A DNA stretch of 32,489 nt from Clostridia bacterium (GTDB lineage: Bacteria; Bacillota; Clostridia; Oscillospirales; CAG-272), in assembly GCA_017463815.1 (NCBI GenBank), contig JAFTOK010000174.1, forward strand, positions 1 through 32,489, read 5' to 3'. Of this stretch, positions 1 to 5,571 are shown one piece after another. The number at the start of each line of letters is the position of its first letter. The first letter of the stretch is position 1. A program made the position numbers and the translations under genes. A model generated the notes under the pieces. That model searched no databases. It worked only from the letters and a program-made list of their open reading frames with translations, and had not been told where the DNA came from.

Positions 1-657
1 ATAGCTTTGCGCAACACCATCGCCGTCGTAGTAGCAAATTCCCAAATTGTACTGTGCGCTTATATGGCCTTGTTCTGCCGCTTTATGCCACCACCTTACC
101 GCTTCATATGGGTTTTTCGCAACACCCTCGCCGCGGTAAAAGGATAATCCCAAATTGTACTGTGCGCCTATATGGCCTTGTTCTGCCGCTTTATGCCACC
201 ACAATGCCGCTTCATATGGATTTTTCGCAACACCCTCACCGGAATAATAACAGTTGCCCAACCCGGATTGTGCTTCGGCTAAGCCTTGCTCCGCCGCTTT
301 TTTGCACCAAAAAAATGACGTATCGTAATCTTTGAACGCACCTTTGCCGTAGTAATAACAGAGAGCAAGCTCGTTCTGCGCTTTTGCGTGGCCCGCATTT
401 GCCGCTGCGGTAAATAGCCGCACCGCCTCGTATTCGTTTTTTATAACGCCGTTGCCCTCCAGATAGTTTTTTCCGGCTTGATATTGCGCTTCAGCCATAT
501 TTGTTCCCATATACGGGTTTTGCATTGCCGCATATGGATTCGGCATATATACGTCAGGCACAATCGTTGTATAAAAATACATAGACCTGCAAAGCGGACA
601 CACACCCACAGGGGCAGCAAACTGCGCTCCGCAGCTTGCACACATAAAAATCTGCAT
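1..657 (-). CDS. Zinc-ribbon plus Sel1-like repeat protein (C-terminus outside window)
   Basis: Open from an ATG at 657 to the window edge, 219 codons with no stop, so the C-terminus is missing. The N-terminus has two Cys pairs (CASC at residues 6-9, CPLC at about 20-23) that look like a zinc ribbon. A short Pro/Tyr/Asn-rich linker follows. From about residue 54 there are 36-residue Sel1-like (SLR, TPR-related) repeats of the form AEAQ..LG.CYY.GEGV.KNPYEA..WWHKAAEQGH; four are complete and a fifth is cut. Such repeats usually scaffold protein-protein contacts; no enzyme activity is suggested. The start is supported by GGAGG at about 664-668. It lies 57 bp downstream of the GH78 gene on the same strand with no clear terminator between, so co-transcription is possible. 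Repeat identity is certain; partner and function are unknown. Confidence 0.85.
   Translation of the reverse strand, partial: MQIFMCASCGAQFAAPVGVCPLCRSMYFYTTIVPDVYMPNPYAAMQNPYMGTNMAEAQYQAGKNYLEGNGVIKNEYEAVRLFTAAANAGHAKAQNELALCYYYGKGAFKDYDTSFFWCKKAAEQGLAEAQSGLGNCYYSGEGVAKNPYEAALWWHKAAEQGHIGAQYNLGLSFYRGEGVAKNPYEAVRWWHKAAEQGHISAQYNLGICYYDGDGVAQSY
16..258 (-). repeat. Tandem 108-bp repeats encoding 36-residue Sel1 units
   Basis: The stretch at 43-150 is repeated at 151-258 with a period of 108 bp (36 codons). The first 88 or so bases of each copy differ at only a few positions. This is coding repeat DNA, not a CRISPR: there are no unique spacers and the reading frame runs through. Confidence 0.8.
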
Positions 658-714
658 AAAAAACCTCCGAGAAGTAAAATCAAAATTCAAACGTCATTCC
701 GTGCATCTGCCATA

Positions 715-2961
715 TTACACAACGAAATGGTATGTTCCGCCGTTCACCGTTTGCGTATAACCGTTCGGCAAAATGATTTTTGCCTCTGCGCCGTGCGGCA
801 CGGTTATTTCAAAATAAACCTTTTCGCCTTTATAATACCAATTGCTTTCCACTTTTCCGTTTACGGTGTTCATCTCGCAGTTAACAAAGCCGAGCTTTTT
901 GCACGGGCGCGGCGCTATGTGCATTTTTTTATACCCCGCGCCGTCTTCGCAAACGGTTATGCCTGCCACAACCCCATAGAGCCAATCGCCCACAGAGCCG
1001 TATGCGTAATGGTTATAGGAGTTCATATCGTCAGACCAGAAGCTGCCGTCCTCCTTTATGCCGTTCCAATGCTCCCACATCGTCGTGGCGCCGTGTTCCA
1101 CGGAATAGAGCCAAGAAGGGTTCTCGTTTGCAAAAAGGAGTTTATAAGCAAGCTCCGTTTTGCCGCATTCCGTCAGCACGTGGAGTATGTACGGCGTGCC
1201 CACAAAGCCTGTGCTCATCTTCCCGCCGAAATTCATAATAAGCTCTTCCAGCTTGTCTGCCACTGCCGCCCTCTGCGCTTTCGTGCAGAGATTAAAGCGG
1301 AGCAAAAGCACGAGCGCCGTCTGCGTCATACCGAGGCGTATTTTGTCCACAACGCCTCTGCCGGGCGCTTGTTCTTCCGTAAGAGGAAATTCTGCCTTCG
1401 GCAAGCCGTTTTCAAGGAAGTATCTGCGGAATTTCGCCACCACTTTTTTGTGGAGCTCGCGGTATTCCGAAACGTCTTCGCCCAGCACCTCGCCCGCGCG
1501 CACCACGATGTCTGCCGCGTTTGCATAGAAGGCGGAGGCAATAAGGTCGTTTGCCGTAGCGCCCACACAGCCTTCGCCGCCCGCATCCATCGCGAGCCAG
1601 TCGCCGTAGTGGTAGCCGCCGAGCCAGAGGTATTCTTCAGACCCCGCGCTGCGTTGATAGTTCACCCATTTTTTCATCATTTCAAAGTTATCGGCGAGTA
1701 TTTTTTTGTCGCCGTACGCGCGGTAGAGCTCCCACGGAATAATTACCGCGGCATCGCCCCAAGCGGCAGAAATGCGTGAATGTCGCGTTTTATCTTTGTA
1801 AGCTTCGGGGCAAACGCCGTAAATCGCGCCGTCGGCACGCTGTTCAAGGCGCAAATCGCCGAGCCATTTTTCAAAGAACTTGCGCACGTCGTAGTTCATA
1901 GCGGCGGTGCGGCAGAAAACCTGCGCGTCACCCGTCCAGCCCAAGCGTTCGTCCCTCTGCGGGCAGTCTGTGGGTATATCGAGGTAGTTGCTCTTCTGCC
2001 CCCAGATGATGTTGTGATACAGCTGATTTATGCGCTCCTCGCCGCAAGAAAAGTAGCCTATTCTCCGAATATCGGAGTGAACGGCAACGGCGCGTATGTC
2101 GTCGAGGTTTACGGGCATATCGGGATATTCGTCGAGGCGCACGTAGCGGAAGCCCTGGAATGTAAACTGCGGCTTGTACACGCGCTTTTTGCCATCGAGA
2201 ATATATGTTACCTCGTTTTTTGCCGTGCGGTAGTTGTCGTTGTAGAAATTACCGTCTTTATCGAGCACCTCGGCACAGGTTGTAACGATTTTTTCGCGTT
2301 TTTTACCGCGCACGTTAAACTCCACGTACCCCGTCATATTCTGGCCGAAATCTATAACGCGCTCGCCTTTGGGCGTGGTTATGAGCTCCACGGGCGCAAT
2401 GCGCTCCTGCTCTTTTATATCCTCGCCAACCTGCGCAACAAGAGCCGCGGATATTTCGTCTGCCACGGCCGCACCCAAAACCTCGGGCTCGTGCAGAGCG
2501 TCGAAGGTTTCACCCATATATATATCGGAATAGGTCACTTTGTTTGTGGAAACAGACCACGTAGCATCCGTGTTCACAAATTCTTTTTCGCCGTTTTCAT
2601 ATGTAAGCTCTATTTCGGCTACAACGCTTACGTGGTCGGCAAAAACGTTTTTGCCGCCGTCGTAACCGAGGTGGCCGACGGCCCAACCGGGCGCGGCGCT
2701 TATTTCTATTTTGTTGCTTTTCTGTATTTTTTCCGTTACGTCGTACGCCTGGTATTGTATTCTGTGCACGTAGCTCGTATAACCCGGCGTGAGCACTTGC
2801 TCGCCCAAACGTTCGCCGTTTACAAAAGCATTGTACACACCCACGGAAGAAATTTTTACAGTAGCGCTTTTTAAATTTTCGGAAATTTCAAAAATTTTAG
2901 AAAAAGTAAGCGCCGCTCCCTCTTTATTCTCGGGGCTTTTTATCCATTGAATTTTTTTCAT
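715..2961 (-). CDS. Alpha-L-rhamnosidase, glycoside hydrolase family 78
   Basis: Predicted to release terminal alpha-L-rhamnose from plant or bacterial glycans and flavonoid glycosides by an inverting mechanism. With the ATG at 2961 the protein has 748 residues. It has N-terminal beta-sandwich domains, then the (alpha/alpha)6 catalytic domain with the GH78 signature DCPQRDERLGWTGD (residues 332-345; the acidic residues match the family's catalytic cluster, E338 as likely general acid), a second key glutamate in TTMWEHW (about E630), and a C-terminal beta domain. An upstream in-frame GTG at 2970 is less likely: the GAGAGG Shine-Dalgarno sits directly against it but 8 nt from the ATG. There is no signal peptide, so it should act in the cytoplasm on imported oligosaccharides. 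No transporter or rhamnose catabolic gene is adjacent. Family call is very secure; natural substrate unknown. Confidence 0.95.
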   Translation of the reverse strand: MKKIQWIKSPENKEGAALTFSKIFEISENLKSATVKISSVGVYNAFVNGERLGEQVLTPGYTSYVHRIQYQAYDVTEKIQKSNKIEISAAPGWAVGHLGYDGGKNVFADHVSVVAEIELTYENGEKEFVNTDATWSVSTNKVTYSDIYMGETFDALHEPEVLGAAVADEISAALVAQVGEDIKEQERIAPVELITTPKGERVIDFGQNMTGYVEFNVRGKKREKIVTTCAEVLDKDGNFYNDNYRTAKNEVTYILDGKKRVYKPQFTFQGFRYVRLDEYPDMPVNLDDIRAVAVHSDIRRIGYFSCGEERINQLYHNIIWGQKSNYLDIPTDCPQRDERLGWTGDAQVFCRTAAMNYDVRKFFEKWLGDLRLEQRADGAIYGVCPEAYKDKTRHSRISAAWGDAAVIIPWELYRAYGDKKILADNFEMMKKWVNYQRSAGSEEYLWLGGYHYGDWLAMDAGGEGCVGATANDLIASAFYANAADIVVRAGEVLGEDVSEYRELHKKVVAKFRRYFLENGLPKAEFPLTEEQAPGRGVVDKIRLGMTQTALVLLLRFNLCTKAQRAAVADKLEELIMNFGGKMSTGFVGTPYILHVLTECGKTELAYKLLFANENPSWLYSVEHGATTMWEHWNGIKEDGSFWSDDMNSYNHYAYGSVGDWLYGVVAGITVCEDGAGYKKMHIAPRPCKKLGFVNCEMNTVNGKVESNWYYKGEKVYFEITVPHGAEAKIILPNGYTQTVNGGTYHFVV

Positions 2962-2982
2962 AAATTGCACCTCTCTATGCTG

Positions 2983-3017
2983 AAAAACAGGACTTTCGCG
3001 GGGAAAGCCCTGTTTTT
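2983..3017 (-). terminator. Hairpin with T5 tail between cytidylate-kinase-like gene and GH78
   Basis: Two 15-nt arms (2983-2997 and 3003-3017) pair with one mismatch around a 5-nt loop, and the outer bases give a T5 run on the minus strand. It starts 34 bp after the upstream stop codon. It most likely ends the upstream transcript, but because it lies just before the GH78 ribosome-binding site it could also attenuate read-through. Confidence 0.55.
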
Positions 3018-3047
3018 AGTTTACTACAATCGCATTTGTTTTGTCAA
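3018..3047 (-). promoter_or_regulatory. Possible sigma-A promoter for the GH78 gene
   Basis: A perfect -35 TTGACA (3042-3047) is followed after 18 bp by TAAACT (3018-3023). If used, transcription would start inside the adjoining hairpin, which fits poorly with that hairpin being an intact attenuator. The spacing is acceptable and the -10 box is weak. Confidence 0.4.
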
Positions 3048-3050
3048 TAG

Positions 3051-3656
3051 TCATTCGCTTTCCAAAATACCGCGCAAAGCCGCCACACATCCGTCTATGC
3101 CTATGTTGGAAACGTCCAGCACTATATCATAGTTGCGGAAATCGTCCCACGTTTTCGCCGTGTTGGCATAGAAATAGTTCGCGCGCTTTTTATCGTATTT
3201 CTTGCGCACAAGCTCCACTTCTTTTTCGTCGATATTGTAAAGTTCCATAATTCGCTTCGTTTTGTCCTCTTTAGAGGAGCGAATGAACACCTTTACCACA
3301 CCCTGGCGGTCCTTCAGCGCCTCCGAAGCGCAGTGGCCAAGGAAAATAGCACGTCCGCGCGCAGCAAGTTTCTTTATCATAAGTTGCTCCGCAACGTAAA
3401 TATGCCCCTCGTTCGCGAGCATATCGGGGTCGCCCGCCTGAGCGCGGCTGATGATAAACATAGAGTACAGAAAACTGTTTGTCACCGTTTCCTCATATTG
3501 TTCTATGCTTTCGGGCGAAATGTTATATTCCTTTGAAACCTCCTCGAGTATTTCCCTGCCGTAGCAGGCAATACCGCACTGTTCGGCGAGTTTGCGCGCC
3601 ACAAACGTGCCGCCGCTGCCGTATTCTCGTTCAATGGTAATATAATTGCATTTCAT
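3051..3656 (-). CDS. Cytidylate-kinase-like family protein
   Basis: A 201-residue P-loop protein of the cytidylate-kinase-like family. It begins YITIEREYGSGGTFVARKLAE: the modified nucleotide-binding loop GSGGxxVA replaces the usual GKS/T motif, as is normal for this family. A later Arg-rich lid stretch (KEDKTKRIMELY) and a conserved NY.Y.N...W motif near residues 160-170 also fit. Members are common in Clostridia; the true phosphoryl acceptor is not established, so this should not be taken as the housekeeping CMP kinase. The start at 3656 is preferred over upstream in-frame codons because a GGGGG Shine-Dalgarno-like run lies 8 nt upstream. It is monocistronic in appearance, with its own promoter and a hairpin after the stop. 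Confidence 0.85.
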   Translation of the reverse strand: MKCNYITIEREYGSGGTFVARKLAEQCGIACYGREILEEVSKEYNISPESIEQYEETVTNSFLYSMFIISRAQAGDPDMLANEGHIYVAEQLMIKKLAARGRAIFLGHCASEALKDRQGVVKVFIRSSKEDKTKRIMELYNIDEKEVELVRKKYDKKRANYFYANTAKTWDDFRNYDIVLDVSNIGIDGCVAALRGILESE

Positions 3657-3702
3657 ACACAAAACCCCCGTCCTATCGACTTTTTCTTTATCTATATTAT
3701 TT

Positions 3703-3731
3703 ATTGTAGCACATTTCATCTAATTTGTCAC
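3703..3731 (-). promoter_or_regulatory. Sigma-A-like promoter for the cytidylate-kinase-like gene
   Basis: GTGACA (3726-3731), a 17-bp spacer and TACAAT (3703-3708) on the minus strand, about 47 bp before the chosen ATG. This is one mismatch to consensus in each box. Confidence 0.5.
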
Positions 3732-3831
3732 CAAAAAAGTTGATAGGTCAATATTTTTTGTGAAATTTGCACTAAATATTATATATTAACAGATAATTCT
3801 CGGCTCTCTAATATAAATTTTAACGAAAAAT

Positions 3832-4521
3832 TCACAAGTTTTTCTGATTTTTCTCCATTTTAAGCCAATTATAAAACCCGTATAAATCGTTGACCAAAAA
3901 CATAACGAAACAAACAACCATAGGTATATACGAAACGTCGGCAAAGCTTGCAAACACCCACAAAAATATAAGCACCACGTCGTTTGCGGCGTATGCGAGC
4001 GCATAATACGGGCTGCGCAAAAACGTAAGGTAGGCGGCGAGAAAACTCGTGGCAACGGAAACAGTGCTTGCGATAAGGTTGGCATTTCCCAGCGCCCCGA
4101 GGATGAAATAGAACACCACCGTCACGCAGGCTGTGGCAACAAGCATAGGCAAAATTTGCCTGCGCGAAACGTGCGCCACCTCCACCTCGTTGCTTTCTTT
4201 AAACGGGTGGCGAATCCAGGAAATAAGGCTCGCCACGGCAATCGGCGCGCTCATACCGAGGTATGTGAGCATTTCCCCGTAATAGCGGAAATGGAACGAT
4301 ATGATACCATAGAAAACGGCGAATACAACAATAAGCACTTGCCCCAGAACGTGACCTTTTGCCGTGAAGATAAGTGCCGTGGCGCCTATGAGAGAGGCGC
4401 ATAGCGTGAGGTAATCCTCGCTGCCGAATGCAAAGAAAGAAACTACGGTAAGCGCAAGCGAAGAGAGCCACAGCGCCCATTCAAAGCGTGTGAGCAAGCG
4501 AAACGGATTTTGTTTTTTCAT
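3832..4521 (-). CDS. pnuC: PnuC-family vitamin/nucleoside transporter
   Basis: A 229-residue membrane protein with about seven hydrophobic segments. The C-terminal VNDLYGFYNWLKMEK resembles the conserved Asn/Tyr/Trp-rich end of the PnuC family. PnuC proteins facilitate uptake of nicotinamide riboside; relatives carry thiamine (PnuT) or other vitamins, trapped afterwards by phosphorylation. The sequence does not tell me which substrate is carried here, and no NAD or thiamine gene is adjacent, so the symbol names the family only. The ATG at 4521 is chosen because GGAGG lies 9 nt upstream; an upstream in-frame extension would run through the leader hairpin. The gene follows rubrerythrin by 122 bp on the same strand. 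Confidence 0.85.
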   Translation of the reverse strand: MKKQNPFRLLTRFEWALWLSSLALTVVSFFAFGSEDYLTLCASLIGATALIFTAKGHVLGQVLIVVFAVFYGIISFHFRYYGEMLTYLGMSAPIAVASLISWIRHPFKESNEVEVAHVSRRQILPMLVATACVTVVFYFILGALGNANLIASTVSVATSFLAAYLTFLRSPYYALAYAANDVVLIFLWVFASFADVSYIPMVVCFVMFLVNDLYGFYNWLKMEKNQKNL

Positions 4522-4611
4522 AAATAATTTCCTCCAAAAACAGAGCACCTGCACGCATATCTTCAAAGACCTAATGATATGCAAAGCAGATGCTCCAAAC
4601 TACCCGGTGGC
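4522..4611 (-). promoter_or_regulatory. Structured leader RNA upstream of pnuC (candidate riboswitch or attenuator)
   Basis: On the minus strand the leader folds into a long stem. An outer 10-bp helix GAGCAUCUGC/GCAGGUGCUC (one G-U pair) and an inner perfect 7-bp helix GCAUAUC/GAUAUGC are separated by a small asymmetric internal loop and capped by a 14-nt loop. UGUUUUUGGAGG follows directly, so a U5 tract and the Shine-Dalgarno are both adjacent to the helix. A weak promoter (TTGATT, 18 bp, AATAAT at 4618-4623) would give a leader of about 90 nt. It matches neither the TPP riboswitch core nor other aptamers I can recall. It may instead simply be the rubrerythrin terminator. Confidence 0.5.
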
Positions 4612-4643
4612 AGTTAAATTATTATTTTCTGTTATACGCCAAA

Positions 4644-5183
4644 TCAATAGTTTTTAGCGTTTACTTCAAAGTAAGCCTTCGGGTGGGCGCATACGGGGCA
4701 CATTTCGGGCGCCTTTGTGCCAACCATAATGTGACCGCAGTTGCGGCATTCCCAAACCTTAACTTCGCTCTTTTCAAACACCGTTTTTGTTTCCACGTTG
4801 TTAAGGAGCGCACGGTAGCGTTCTTCGTGTTCTTTTTCGATAGCAGCTACCATTCTGAATTTGATTGCGAGAGCCTTGAAGCCTTCTTCTTCAGCAGTTT
4901 TTGCAAAACCTTCGTACATATCTGTCCATTCGTAGTTTTCGCCTTCTGCCGCAGCAAGGAGGTTCTGTGCTGTGTCGCCGAGACCTTCAAGCTCTTTGAA
5001 CCACATTTTTGCGTGTTCTTTTTCGTTGTCTGCCGTTTTGAGGAAGAGCGCGGAAATCTGTTCATAGCCCTCTTTTTTCGCTACGGAAGCAAAGTATGTG
5101 TACTTGTTTCTCGCTTCGCTTTCGCCGGAAAAAGCCGCGCGAAGGTTCTGTTCTGTTTTTGTGCCTGCATATTTATTTGCCAT
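4644..5183 (-). CDS. rbr: Rubrerythrin
   Basis: A 179-residue non-haem iron protein that reduces hydrogen peroxide in the cytoplasm of anaerobes. The N-terminal four-helix ferritin-like domain carries paired diiron ligands (E21 in [11 protein letters not shown], the E-K-E-H motif near 54-57, a second E..H pair in [11 protein letters not shown] near 117-120). The C-terminal rubredoxin-like domain has CRNCG at 146-150 and CPVC at 162-165 for one Fe(SCys)4 centre. Length and architecture are full. AGGAGG lies 9 nt before the ATG. It has its own promoter about 90 bp upstream and is followed by the pnuC leader. The call is very secure and indicates an oxygen-sensitive host. Confidence 0.97.
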   Translation of the reverse strand: MANKYAGTKTEQNLRAAFSGESEARNKYTYFASVAKKEGYEQISALFLKTADNEKEHAKMWFKELEGLGDTAQNLLAAAEGENYEWTDMYEGFAKTAEEEGFKALAIKFRMVAAIEKEHEERYRALLNNVETKTVFEKSEVKVWECRNCGHIMVGTKAPEMCPVCAHPKAYFEVNAKNY

Positions 5184-5273
5184 AATTTATATCCTCCTGA
5201 TATAATAAAATTCAAAATAATTTTCACCGTTATTCCCGAAAATATTCAAAAATACAGTAAACATCTTGATTAT

Positions 5274-5302
5274 ATTTTATCATAAAGAAAACCCCTTTTC
5301 AA
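5274..5302 (-). promoter_or_regulatory. Sigma-A-like promoter for rubrerythrin
   Basis: TTGAAA (5297-5302), a 17-bp spacer and TAAAAT (5274-5279) on the minus strand, giving a leader of about 85 nt. I do not see a convincing PerR box over it. Confidence 0.6.
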
Positions 5303-5318
5303 TAGCGCAATATAGCCA

Positions 5319-5347
5319 AAAAACACGCCGTATTTTCGGCGTGTTTT
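5319..5347 (-). terminator. Strong intrinsic terminator downstream of the ECF sigma gene
   Basis: Perfect 12-bp stem (5319-5330 with 5337-5347/8) around a 6-nt loop, with a T6 run on the minus strand. It lies about 225 bp after the ECF stop, beyond the hairpin repeat element, and just upstream of the rubrerythrin promoter. The A/T flanks would let it work in both directions. Confidence 0.75.
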
Positions 5348-5348
5348 T

Positions 5349-5400
5349 ATTCAAAAGAGCGTTTGTATGCACTAATAGCAACACCTTTACTCTTTTGAAT
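5349..5400. repeat. 11-bp inverted repeat with 30-nt interior
   Basis: ATTCAAAAGAG at 5349-5359 is exactly complementary to CTCTTTTGAAT at 5390-5400. The region between and just after it also carries a short AGCAACA/TGTTGC complement. No coding potential is seen. It may be part of the 3' untranslated region of the ECF gene. Confidence 0.5.
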
Positions 5401-5419
5401 AAATGCTGTTGCCGTGTAT

Positions 5420-5565
5420 AGCCTTCCACAAGTATGGGAAGATGTCGGGCACGTCGTGCGCGACGGATGAGGATGCCTCTGACATAAACTAACTTTATTT
5501 TGCGAAAGCCATAGCTATCTACTCATCCACCGCAAGCGGTCCCCCTTCCCTCGCAAGGGGAGGCT
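5420..5565. repeat. MITE-like hairpin repeat element at the 3' end of the ECF gene
   Basis: About 146 bp bounded by AGCCTT and AGGCT. Each end is an imperfect inverted copy of the other, about 45-50 bp long and made of two small hairpins followed by GGATGAG or CTCATCC. The high-coordinate end reads CCACCGCAAGCGGTCCCCC then TTCCCTCGCAAGGGGAGGCT. It abuts the ECF stop codon, 6 bp away. A second, partial member of the same kind lies after topB. There is no transposase, so if mobile it would need help in trans. The rest of the 5184-5571 gap holds the rubrerythrin promoter, a terminator and an inverted repeat. Confidence 0.65.
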
Positions 5566-5571
5566 TGTAGC

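Noticed and set aside
43..258. Regular direct repeats as a CRISPR array
   Set aside because: The period is 36 codons, the frame is open throughout, and there are no unique spacers.
478..2874. Two long plus-strand open frames (433 and 364 codons) opposite the GH78 gene
   Set aside because: They are antisense shadows of a gene with clear catalytic motifs, encode His/Arg/Val-rich sequence with no domain, and have no ribosome-binding sites.
2962..2970. GTG start for GH78 three codons upstream
   Set aside because: The Shine-Dalgarno touches the GTG, leaving no spacing; it is 8 nt from the ATG at 2961.
4540..4620. A TPP or cobalamin riboswitch before pnuC
   Set aside because: No CUGAGA-type TPP core is present. 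The GCCACCGGG resemblance to part of a B12 element is too short and lacks the 3' B12 box.
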